This document shows positions 8,996 through 16,461 of a stretch of DNA of 64,000 nucleotides, one piece after another. Each line of letters begins with the position of its first letter. Position 1 is the stretch's first letter. A program made the translations under genes and the position numbers. The stretch is from assembly GCF_000420705.1 (NCBI RefSeq), contig NZ_ATVL01000008.1:403933-467932 (forward strand), written 5' to 3'. The DNA comes from Hymenobacter norwichensis DSM 15439 (GTDB lineage Bacteria; Bacteroidota; Bacteroidia; Cytophagales; Hymenobacteraceae). Below the pieces are notes generated by a model. It had not been told where the DNA came from and made no database searches. It was given only the letters and a program-made list of their open reading frames with translations.

Positions 8996-9940
8996 CTACT
9001 TAGCAGAATCCGTATTGTATACTTTTTTGACTACATACAGTGGGCGGTTACGGGCCGCATCCATGCCACGCCACACGTACTCACCAATGATGCCAAGGGC
9101 TATCATCTGAAACGCCGATACGAACAGCACCACTACCATGAGAGTAGTCCATCCAGCGGGGCCTTGCGGGGCAAATATGCGCAGGCCAATGACATACAAA
9201 CCAAATAACAAAGCCGCAAAACCCAGCAGCAAGCCCACTACTGATATAACACGAATCGGAAAAAAGGAAAACGAGAGTAACGAGTCGATGAAGAGCTTCA
9301 GCTTTTTCTGCAAGGTCCAGCGCGACTTTCCAATTTCGCGCTTGCGGCGCACGTACGGAATATTCACGTAGGAATAGCCGAGCCACACCATCAAATAAAA
9401 GATGTTGCTGTTGCGCTCCTGCATGCGCACAATATCGTCGCGCACTTGCCTATCAAAAAACACGAAATCAAACCCACCGTCCGGGATGTTGCGCAACGCC
9501 AGATGCTTCATCAGCCAGTGAAACAGCTCGGCGGTGCGTTTCGCCCAGCCAGTTTCCTCCCGATCTTGCCGGTTGCCAATCACCAGCTTGAAGCCCTGCT
9601 GCCAGTGGCCGTACATCTGCACCATCAGCTCGGGTGGGTCCTGCATATCGGCCGTAATAATAGCCATACAGTCGCCGGTAGCCTGCTCCATGCCCGCCAC
9701 AATGGCATTGTACGAGCCTACGTTACCCACCAGTTCCACTACCCGAATTCGGTCGGGATACTGGGCCCGCGCCGTAAGTAAGGCTTGCAGCGTATGGTCG
9801 CGCGAGCCATCATCCACGAATATGTATTCAAAAGATACTTCCGGCGGAAAGCGGGCTTCGTTGGCAATCAGCTCCCGTACCGTTACCGGGATATTATCTT
9901 CATTGAAGTAGCAGGGAACAATGACGGAAAGCGTGGGCAT
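8996..9940 (-). CDS. Polyprenyl-phosphate glycosyltransferase (GtrB/ArnC/DPM1-like GT2)
   Basis: A 314-residue GT2 enzyme. The N-terminal catalytic domain shows SVIVPCYFNEDNIP, FVDDGSRDHT and the ITADMQDPPELM motif typical of dolichol/undecaprenyl-phosphate sugar transferases. Two C-terminal hydrophobic helices (about residues 230-290) anchor it in the inner membrane. The expected product is an undecaprenyl-phosphate-linked monosaccharide for use on the outer face. The Met at 9940 (MPTLSVIVP) is preferred; the longer frame would run into the GNAT gene. With the GT-C-like gene downstream it resembles a Gtr-type decoration pair, although no small GtrA-like flippase is visible here. Confidence 0.85.
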   Translation of the reverse strand: MPTLSVIVPCYFNEDNIPVTVRELIANEARFPPEVSFEYIFVDDGSRDHTLQALLTARAQYPDRIRVVELVGNVGSYNAIVAGMEQATGDCMAIITADMQDPPELMVQMYGHWQQGFKLVIGNRQDREETGWAKRTAELFHWLMKHLALRNIPDGGFDFVFFDRQVRDDIVRMQERNSNIFYLMVWLGYSYVNIPYVRRKREIGKSRWTLQKKLKLFIDSLLSFSFFPIRVISVVGLLLGFAALLFGLYVIGLRIFAPQGPAGWTTLMVVVLFVSAFQMIALGIIGEYVWRGMDAARNRPLYVVKKVYNTDSAK

Positions 9941-9977
9941 GGGGAATTTCGGGAGGAATTTCAGCGCAAGGTAGCGC

Positions 9978-10934
9978 TTAGCGGCTTGGGTAGTGGTAAG
10001 CCAGTATATGCGTGGTACCACCAAGCTTGAAACCCAGTTTCTCGCAGGTCCGGAACACGGCCCGATTGGTAGCTTGGGTGGTCATCAGCACGTAGCCGGC
10101 GCCTTGTTCCCGGGCCCGCTGTATCGTTTCCGACACCAGCCGCAGGTGCCAGCCCCGGTTTTGCGGCCCCACCGCCGTCAGTACCACCCTACACAACCCC
10201 ACTCCCAACTGGCGAGCATCGGCAGTCAGGTCACTGATAGCCAGGAACGAATCAACAGGTAGACCAGGCTCATCAGGTATAAGAACCGCGTCGCAGTAAC
10301 CTTGCACGGCCGCGCTGGCGTAACGCGCCAGAAATGCATCCGCTTGCGCTTCACCAAACCACGGGTCGGCATGAAATCGGTCGTAGGGGTTGTGGGCCGC
10401 TGCCGCTATTTCACCGATATGCTCGGCTTCTTCGAGCTTAGCTAAACGCACCGGGTAACGTGGCTGCTCGAATTCAACTACTTGGTCGTGGTAGAATTGC
10501 AGCCGGGTTTCCACCAGCCGCCAGCCGCTAGCCGTCAGGGTCTGTAACAGGGCCGTATCCTCGGCTGGCACTTCGCTGAAGCAATAGAAGCTACCGGTAG
10601 CCGCCTGCTGCTGCTGCCAGGCCCGCACAGCCAAAACCCGACCGGCCAGGGGCGCAGTCGGGTTGAAGAGGGCCGTTAGTAGTTTAATAGTGCGAGTTCC
10701 AAAGAACTCGGAATCCCATGGTAATTCAGTCAGCAGCAACTGTAGAAGCTGTTGATCCGGTATCTGAAAGGTAGTCAGTTGCTCGTGCGGCGTGACCGGA
10801 AAGCGGGCAAAACGTCCTACTCCGAACAGCTGGTTTTGCTGCTCACCCGCGGCCCCTCGTATAAAGCTGTAGGGCGAGTGGAATGCAAGCACCGCCGCCC
10901 GTTGGGCCAGCAAGCCAGCATTCAGCGCTTCCAT
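9978..10934 (-). CDS. GNAT acetyltransferase for an amino-sugar nucleotide (WecD-like)
   Basis: 318 residues. About residues 55-110 contain LPWDSEFFGTRT, a close look-alike of the WecD (dTDP-fucosamine acetyltransferase) opening motif. A C-terminal GNAT fold follows, with an AVFRTCEKLGFKLGGTTHILAYH ending. It probably N-acetylates the amino sugar made by the FdtB-like enzyme. Its start overlaps the end of the FdtA-like gene by 13 bases, a sign of translational coupling. In Xanthomonas WxcM, an acetyltransferase and the same isomerase domain are fused; here they are separate genes and the acetyltransferase is of the GNAT class. Confidence 0.75.
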   Translation of the reverse strand: MEALNAGLLAQRAAVLAFHSPYSFIRGAAGEQQNQLFGVGRFARFPVTPHEQLTTFQIPDQQLLQLLLTELPWDSEFFGTRTIKLLTALFNPTAPLAGRVLAVRAWQQQQAATGSFYCFSEVPAEDTALLQTLTASGWRLVETRLQFYHDQVVEFEQPRYPVRLAKLEEAEHIGEIAAAAHNPYDRFHADPWFGEAQADAFLARYASAAVQGYCDAVLIPDEPGLPVDSFLAISDLTADARQLGVGLCRVVLTAVGPQNRGWHLRLVSETIQRAREQGAGYVLMTTQATNRAVFRTCEKLGFKLGGTTHILAYHYPSR

Positions 10935-11326
10935 ATCCGTTGAAACTCTGAGTGGTCCCGGATGTAATCTTGCGCATTATAAGGTAACGAAGCCATCACC
11001 AGTTGCACCGCCGAATGCGAATACTGCATGGTGTGCCACACATACGGCGGAATGTACAATCCCACGTGCGGGTCTTCCAGACGAAAAAGCTCTACTTCCC
11101 CGTTGGCTAGCTCGGTGGTAACGATAATGCGGCCAGCAACGGCCACCAACACCTGTTCGGTGCGATGATGGGCGTGCCGGCCGCGTAGCACACTTTCCGG
11201 CGTATAATACGTCCAGAAAGTGCGCTTTATCTCGAAAGGAATCTGCTGAGGATGTTCAGCTATTGAAATGAAACCAATGTCCGAAGCCCCCACCTTGGGG
11301 AATTCAATCAGGTAGGGGCCTTCCAT
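10922..11326 (-). CDS. fdtA: FdtA/WxcM-type dTDP-4-keto-6-deoxyhexose 3,4-ketoisomerase
   Basis: A 134-residue cupin matching the length and motif pattern of FdtA/QdtA isomerases. It has the RGRHAHHRTEQVLVAVAG histidine motif near residue 50, then GLYIPPYVWHTMQYSHSAV. The reaction moves the keto group of dTDP-4-keto-6-deoxyglucose from C4 to C3, setting up amination by the FdtB-like enzyme 5 kb downstream. The histidine pair HAH is conserved. The gene begins 4 bases after the Uxs stop and overlaps the GNAT gene by 13 bases, so it lies inside a compact operon. Fuc3N and Qui3N stereochemistry cannot be told apart by eye. Confidence 0.85.
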   Translation of the reverse strand: MEGPYLIEFPKVGASDIGFISIAEHPQQIPFEIKRTFWTYYTPESVLRGRHAHHRTEQVLVAVAGRIIVTTELANGEVELFRLEDPHVGLYIPPYVWHTMQYSHSAVQLVMASLPYNAQDYIRDHSEFQRIWKR

Positions 11327-11330
11327 TTAT

Positions 11331-12275
11331 CTACTTCACGTGCGCTTTGAAATACTCCAGCGTGCGGCGCAGGCCTTCGGCTCGGTCCACTTTCGGCTCC
11401 CAACCCAGAATCTCCTTAGCTTTGGTGATGTCTGGCTTGCGTTTCATCGGGTCGTTTTCGGGCAGAGCTTGGTAGGTTGGCTTGAACTCCACGCCGGTCA
11501 GACGCGCAATTTCTTCCCCAAACTCCTTGATGGTGATTTCCGACGGATTGCCGATGTTCACGGGCAAGTGGTAGTCGCTCAGCAGCAAGCGGTAGATGCC
11601 TTCTACTAGGTCATCCACGTAGCAGAAGGAACGCGTCTGCGAACCATCACCGAATACGGTCAAGGCCTCGCCGCGCAACGCCTGCGACAGGAATGCTGGC
11701 AATACGCGGCCGTCATTGAGGCGCATCCGGGGACCATAGGTGTTGAAGATGCGGATGATGCGCGTCTCCAGACCGTGGTGGTTGTGGTAAGCCATGGTTA
11801 TGGCCTCCTGGAAGCGCTTGGCTTCGTCGTAGCAGCCACGCGGACCCACAGGGTTTACGTTGCCGAAGTACTCTTCCACCTGCGGGTGGATTTCTGGGTC
11901 GCCGTACACTTCCGAGGTACTGGCAATCAGAACACGGGCACCTTTCACGCGAGCCAGGCCCAGCAGGTTGTGCGTACCGAGCGAGCCCACTTTTAGGGTT
12001 TGAATCGGAATTTTGAGGTAATCGATGGGCGATGCCGGCGAAGCGAAGTGCAGGATGTAATCCAGTTTGCCAGGCACGAATACGAACTTCGATACGTCGG
12101 CGTGATGGAACTCGAAATCTTCGCGGCCGAATAGGTGTTCAATGTTGCCGATATCGCCGGTTACGAGGTTGTCCATGGCAATGACATGGTAGCCTTCCGC
12201 CAGGAACCGGTCGCAGAGGTGCGAACCCAGGAAGCCAGCGCCGCCGGTGATTAGTATGCGTTTCTTGTCAGACAT
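11331..12275 (-). CDS. uxs: UDP-glucuronate decarboxylase (UDP-xylose synthase)
   Basis: An SDR-family enzyme of 314 residues that oxidises and decarboxylates UDP-glucuronate to UDP-xylose. It has NAD-binding [15 protein letters not shown], the [10 protein letters not shown] segment typical of UXS, the catalytic GCYDEAKR Tyr/Lys, and the [10 protein letters not shown] motif. The Met at 12275 ([15 protein letters not shown]) is taken as the start; the in-frame extension upstream reads through an intergenic hairpin and is unlike the family. It lies downstream of Ugd, which makes its substrate, so the two form a contiguous UDP-xylose pathway. Confidence 0.92.
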   Translation of the reverse strand: MSDKKRILITGGAGFLGSHLCDRFLAEGYHVIAMDNLVTGDIGNIEHLFGREDFEFHHADVSKFVFVPGKLDYILHFASPASPIDYLKIPIQTLKVGSLGTHNLLGLARVKGARVLIASTSEVYGDPEIHPQVEEYFGNVNPVGPRGCYDEAKRFQEAITMAYHNHHGLETRIIRIFNTYGPRMRLNDGRVLPAFLSQALRGEALTVFGDGSQTRSFCYVDDLVEGIYRLLLSDYHLPVNIGNPSEITIKEFGEEIARLTGVEFKPTYQALPENDPMKRKPDITKAKEILGWEPKVDRAEGLRRTLEYFKAHVK

Positions 12276-12321
12276 AATAGGTTGTACTTGATGCGTAGTT
12301 GATGCTTGGTATTTCGTGCTC

Positions 12322-12381
12322 AGTGCTTCGTGCTTAGGCTGTTCCACCACTGATTAACAGAACTGCCTAAGCACGAAGTAC
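12322..12381. repeat. Intergenic 18-bp inverted repeat between ugd and uxs
   Basis: Arms 12322-12339 and 12364-12381 are complementary over 17 of 18 bases (AGTGCTTCGTGCTTAGGC and its partner), with a 24-base loop. The surrounding gap also contains direct repetitions of GTGCTT and TAGCACGAAGT-like words. It lies in the only sizeable gap between two consecutive pathway genes. It could be a REP-like element, an attenuator or an mRNA-processing hairpin; no T-tract follows the hairpin, so a plain terminator is less likely. Confidence 0.8.
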
Positions 12382-12387
12382 TACCAA

Positions 12388-13737
12388 CTAAGCACTAACT
12401 TGAGCAGGCTCCTGGTGAGCGGTACGGATGCCGATGCAGTGATATGCAAAGCCGGCTTCCTTCATTTCCTGCGGATCGTAAATATTACGACCATCAAATA
12501 TAACCTTTTGCTTTAGGAGCTTGCCTACTACACCGAAGCTTGGCGAGCGGAACTCGGGCCATTCGGTGATAACCAGCAGAGCATCAGCATCTACCAACGC
12601 CTCGAACTGGTCTTTGGCGTACGTTACGGTGTTGCCGAGCGAGTGCTTGGCTTCGGGTACGGCTACTGGGTCGTACACCGATACGGTGCAGCCATGGGCT
12701 AACAACTTCTCGATGATAACCAACGAAGGAGCCTCACGCATATCGTCAGTTTTGGGTTTGAACGACAGGCCCCACAGCGCCAGCTTGCGGCCTTTCAGGT
12801 CACCGCCGAAGTGCTTCTTCACTTTGTCGAACAGCACCTCTTTCTGTGCCTCGTTTACGCTTTCCACGGCTTTTAGCACCTGCATCTGGTAGCCGTTTTC
12901 GGAGGCCGTTTTGATGAGGGCCTTCACGTCTTTTGGAAAGCAGGAACCACCGTAGCCGATACCAGGGTAAATGAACTTGGTGCCGATACGCGCGTCAGAA
13001 CCAATGCCTTTGCGCACCATGTTCACGTCGGCACCCATGATTTCGCATAGGTTGGCAATGTCGTTCATAAACGAAATCTTGGTCGCCAGCATGGAGTTGG
13101 CGGCGTATTTCGTCATCTCGGCCGATGGAATGTCCATGAAGATGATAGGGTGGCCATTGAGCAAGAATGGCTTGTAGAGCTTGCTCATCACATCCTGCGC
13201 CCGCTCCGACGACACGCCTACCACAATCCGGTCGGGCTTGAGGAAGTCGTCGATAGCCGCACCTTCTTTCAGGAACTCAGGGTTGGAAGCTACATCAAAC
13301 TCGATGCTGGAATTGCGCTTGGCTAATGCCTGGGTCAGTTCGTTGTGCACCTTGGCGGCGGTACCTACAGGCACGGTGCTTTTGGTTACCACTACGCAAT
13401 AGTCGGTGATGTTTTCACCAATGGCCCGCGCTACGGCCAGCACGTATTTCAAGTCGGCCGAGCCATCTTCGCCGGGAGGGGTGCCTACCGCAATAAATGC
13501 TACGTCAGCATCTTTTACACCTTCGGCAATATCGGTGGTGAAGTGCAAACGACCCGCCGACACATTGCGGGTTACCATCTCTTCCAGGCCTGGCTCGTAA
13601 ATCGGCAGGATACCTTGCTTGAGATTGTCAATTTTTTTCTGGTCAATGTCGATACAAGTAATGTCCATGCCAACTTCGGCAAAACAGGTACCTGTAACCA
13701 GACCGACGTAGCCGGTGCCAACTACTGCTACTTTCAT
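12388..13737 (-). CDS. ugd: UDP-glucose 6-dehydrogenase
   Basis: NAD-dependent four-electron oxidation of UDP-glucose to UDP-glucuronate. At 449 residues it is the usual length for the family. It opens with MKVAVVGTGYVGLVTGTCFAE (Rossmann NAD site) and carries the catalytic cysteine in GYGGSCFPKDV near residue 260, plus LSFKPKTDDMREAPS in the UDP-binding C-terminal domain. It feeds Uxs directly downstream. The gap to the amidotransferase gene upstream is 44 bases, compatible with one transcript. Confidence 0.96.
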   Translation of the reverse strand: MKVAVVGTGYVGLVTGTCFAEVGMDITCIDIDQKKIDNLKQGILPIYEPGLEEMVTRNVSAGRLHFTTDIAEGVKDADVAFIAVGTPPGEDGSADLKYVLAVARAIGENITDYCVVVTKSTVPVGTAAKVHNELTQALAKRNSSIEFDVASNPEFLKEGAAIDDFLKPDRIVVGVSSERAQDVMSKLYKPFLLNGHPIIFMDIPSAEMTKYAANSMLATKISFMNDIANLCEIMGADVNMVRKGIGSDARIGTKFIYPGIGYGGSCFPKDVKALIKTASENGYQMQVLKAVESVNEAQKEVLFDKVKKHFGGDLKGRKLALWGLSFKPKTDDMREAPSLVIIEKLLAHGCTVSVYDPVAVPEAKHSLGNTVTYAKDQFEALVDADALLVITEWPEFRSPSFGVVGKLLKQKVIFDGRNIYDPQEMKEAGFAYHCIGIRTAHQEPAQVSA

Positions 13738-13781
13738 AAGGAGCGTAAAAAAGTGGAGAGAATATGATTAAGGGCGTGGGA

Positions 13782-15698
13782 TCAAACTTCGGGGGCCATC
13801 ATATAGCGTTTCCACCAATGCTGGAATACAATAAGTGCCCAGATACGGGCATGCACGTCGCCGGGGCTACGAGAAAAGAGTTGAGTCTTCAACCCTCGAA
13901 TAGCGTTAATATCAAATATACCTTGCGCTTCGATAAATCCATCGGATAATAAATCTTCTTCAATCAGCGGGCGCAGCTCCCCGCGGAACCACTTCAGCAA
14001 CGGCACTTCAAAGCCGTGCTTAGGGCGCTTGTATAATTCTTCGGGTAATAGCGGGCGGAAGGCATCCTGCACGATGCGCTTCTTCATTTTCGCGTCAATT
14101 TTGCTTTCCACTGGCAGCGAGAAAGCAAAGCGCACCACGTTGGGGTCGAGGAAGGGCGGCCGAACCTCCAACGAGTTAGCCATACTCATCATGTCCACCT
14201 TGGCCAGCATGTCGTAGGGCAACACCAGTTGCATGTCGGTGAGCAGCACCTCATTTAAGTCGCCGTCTGCGTGCAGGTTTTCCAGGATATCCTTGCGGCG
14301 CTTCTCGGCCAGCTTCTTGCCCACTTTGCGGCGCGAGGCCGCGCTGAGTAAACCGCGCGCATCGGCGGCCGAAGCAAACGTGGCCCAGTCCCAGTACCGA
14401 TCCTTAGGGCCGCTGAGCATGCCCCGCGAAAACCGCTGAAACTGCCGTATCCGGTTGCCGAAAAACGAGTTGCGCGACTTCGGCAGAATATCCCATAGCA
14501 AATTCAGACCGGTTACGGCTTCGGCTTTGAAACCGCCTTCCCGCACCTGAAACTCACCCATGTGCTTGTTGTAGCCAGCAAACATTTCATCGGCGCCGTC
14601 GCCGGATAGAGCAACAGTGGCTTTTTCGCGGGTGCGCTTGCTGAGGATGTACACGGCCAGCGCCGACGAATCCGCAAAAGGCTCGTCGATGTAATCCAGC
14701 ACATCGAAAATATGGTCGTAGAGGTCCTGGTTGGATAGCGAGAAAACCGTGTGGTTGGTTTTGTACTTCTCGGCAACCAGCTTGGCGTACTTGGTTTCGT
14801 CGAAAAACGGCTCGTCGCGGTAGCCGATGCTGAACGTATTCAGGTGCTCGGTGTGGCGCGAGGCTAAAGCCACAATCACGCTTGAATCGATGCCACCGCT
14901 CAGAAAGGCACCCACAGGCACGTCGGCTACGAGGCGGCGGGCGGTGGCGTCGTCGAGCAAGTCCACCAGCTTCTTTTGCTGCTCTTCGTAGGTGAGCTTG
15001 TTTTTGCTGGCCTTCTTGGGGTCGTACGGGATTTTGTACCACCGCTTGCGCACCACTTTCTTACCTTTGATATAGAGGTAGTGGCCGGGCAGTAATTTGC
15101 GTACTCCTTTGAAGATAGTGGCGGGCCCCGGAATGTAGTTGAGTTGCAAATAGTGGCTCAGGGCCACATAATCGAGCTTGCGCGGAATGCCTAGCGCCAG
15201 CAACGACTTCATTTCGGAGGCAAACAGAAACTTGTCTTCGTCGCGATACACTAGGATGGGCTTCTCCCCCATCCGGTCGCGCGCAATGAAGAGCGAGTCT
15301 TCCTCCTTATCGTAAATGGCGAGGCCAAAGAAGCCGTTCAGCTTTTTCAGGAACCCGCGCCCCTCGGTGATATAGAGGCGCAGAATTACTTCGGTATCGG
15401 TTTGGGAATGGAACTGGTGGCCTTTCTTAATGAGGCGCTGCCGCAGCTCCCGGAAATTAAAGATTTCGCCGTTGAAAACGATAGTATAGCGCCCCGACTC
15501 ATCGGTCATGGGCTGGTTACCGTCGGCGGAGAGGTCGAGGATGGCTAAGCGCCGGAAACCCAGGCCACACCGGTCGTACACAAAATGTCCCTGCGAATCG
15601 GGGCCACGGCTGACAATAGCGTCGGTAGAAGCCGGTAGCGCGGCCAGCACAGTACGACCTGTATCAGTAAAAGCAAATAATCCGGTTATTCCACACAT
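13782..15698 (-). CDS. asnB: Asparagine synthetase-like glutamine amidotransferase
   Basis: 638 residues. The initiator Met is followed directly by the nucleophile Cys2 (MCGITGLFAF) of class II glutamine amidotransferases. A C-terminal ATP-pyrophosphatase domain follows, with SGGIDSSVIVALA and LSGDGADEMFAGYNKH. Canonically it makes asparagine from aspartate, ATP and glutamine. Homologues inside glycan loci are thought to amidate uronic acids, and here it is first in the strand of an Ugd-containing cluster, so that role is plausible. The ATG at 15698 is required to place Cys at position 2; the longer frame would bury it. Both catalytic halves look intact. Confidence 0.9.
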   Translation of the reverse strand: MCGITGLFAFTDTGRTVLAALPASTDAIVSRGPDSQGHFVYDRCGLGFRRLAILDLSADGNQPMTDESGRYTIVFNGEIFNFRELRQRLIKKGHQFHSQTDTEVILRLYITEGRGFLKKLNGFFGLAIYDKEEDSLFIARDRMGEKPILVYRDEDKFLFASEMKSLLALGIPRKLDYVALSHYLQLNYIPGPATIFKGVRKLLPGHYLYIKGKKVVRKRWYKIPYDPKKASKNKLTYEEQQKKLVDLLDDATARRLVADVPVGAFLSGGIDSSVIVALASRHTEHLNTFSIGYRDEPFFDETKYAKLVAEKYKTNHTVFSLSNQDLYDHIFDVLDYIDEPFADSSALAVYILSKRTREKATVALSGDGADEMFAGYNKHMGEFQVREGGFKAEAVTGLNLLWDILPKSRNSFFGNRIRQFQRFSRGMLSGPKDRYWDWATFASAADARGLLSAASRRKVGKKLAEKRRKDILENLHADGDLNEVLLTDMQLVLPYDMLAKVDMMSMANSLEVRPPFLDPNVVRFAFSLPVESKIDAKMKKRIVQDAFRPLLPEELYKRPKHGFEVPLLKWFRGELRPLIEEDLLSDGFIEAQGIFDINAIRGLKTQLFSRSPGDVHARIWALIVFQHWWKRYMMAPEV

Positions 15699-15820
15699 AA
15701 GGCGGGTAAAAGTACGAAGGAAGAAGACTAGTTCAGTAAAAATGTAGCGGAGGCACCTCGCAACCAAAGCCAAGCTAGGTTAGTACACAGTGCAGATTTC
15801 CACTCCTTAGCCACTCACTC

Positions 15821-16324
15821 ATGAATCTTCAGGACAATTTAGACCTGCAAAAGCAGTTTGAAGCCGCCGTATCACGCGTAGACAACCTGCCCGGCGACAA
15901 GGCGGCGGCGCATATGAATGAGCTGTATGGCCTATACAAGCAGGCTACCGAAGGCGACCATGATGCCAAGCGCGACGAAGTAGGCGACGATACGCCCGAC
16001 AACCCCAACGGCCCAAAAGGCATGTCGCAGGCCCAATGGGACTCCTGGAGCAAGTTTAAGGGCACCGACCAGGATGAAGCGCGCCGCCAATATGTGCAAA
16101 AGGTAACAGAATTGGCAGGCCCCGTTGGTGAGAAAACCAACGTTATTACCGGCAACGGCCAGCCCGCCACCGGCTCACAGGTGAACCCGCCTACTGAAGA
16201 AAACAGCACTACGGCCCGCCAGGCCAACACCGGACCCGGAATTTCGCAGGGTGGCCTGCAAGGCGACATTACGGCTGGCGCTCCGTATGGCGGCGAAGAC
16301 CATCTAAAAGACGAGCAGAAGTAG
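15821..16324 (+). CDS. Acyl-CoA-binding protein (ACBP)-like protein with disordered tail
   Basis: 167 residues, no signal peptide. Residues 5-100 follow the ACBP pattern: FEAAVSRV, then ELYGLYKQATEGD, then QWDSWSKFKGTDQDEARRQYVQKV. Compared with animal ACBP, the tyrosine and lysine of YKQAT and the tyrosine of the last helix are present. The lysine just before the first Trp of WDAW is Gln here, and the loop between helices 2 and 3 is enlarged with acidic/Gly/Pro residues. Residues ~105-167 are polar and look disordered. Expected role: binding of long-chain acyl-CoA in the cytoplasm. Identification is by motif reading only. It is transcribed divergently from asnB. Confidence 0.75.
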   Translation: MNLQDNLDLQKQFEAAVSRVDNLPGDKAAAHMNELYGLYKQATEGDHDAKRDEVGDDTPDNPNGPKGMSQAQWDSWSKFKGTDQDEARRQYVQKVTELAGPVGEKTNVITGNGQPATGSQVNPPTEENSTTARQANTGPGISQGGLQGDITAGAPYGGEDHLKDEQK

Positions 16325-16346
16325 CTGTTATTTTTTTGTTACTCCA

Positions 16347-16372
16347 GCCCGCTTCCACTTTTGGGAGCGGGC
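16347..16372 (+). terminator. Hairpin terminator after the ACBP-like gene
   Basis: Arms GCCCGCTTCC (16347-16356) and GGGAGCGGGC (16363-16372), with one G-T wobble and a 6-base loop, lie 22 bases after the stop codon. Confidence 0.65.
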
Positions 16373-16461
16373 CGGTTTGCGTTTGGAAGGTTGGTAGACA
16401 AAGCAGATAGCTACTGCTTAGCAAAATAGAGCTGTTAGATTTTGGCTATTTTGGGCCAGCC

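Noticed and set aside
9940..10024. Longer N-terminal extension of the polyprenyl-phosphate glycosyltransferase.
   Set aside because: It would overlap the GNAT gene and precede the family's normal first strand; the Met at 9940 fits better.
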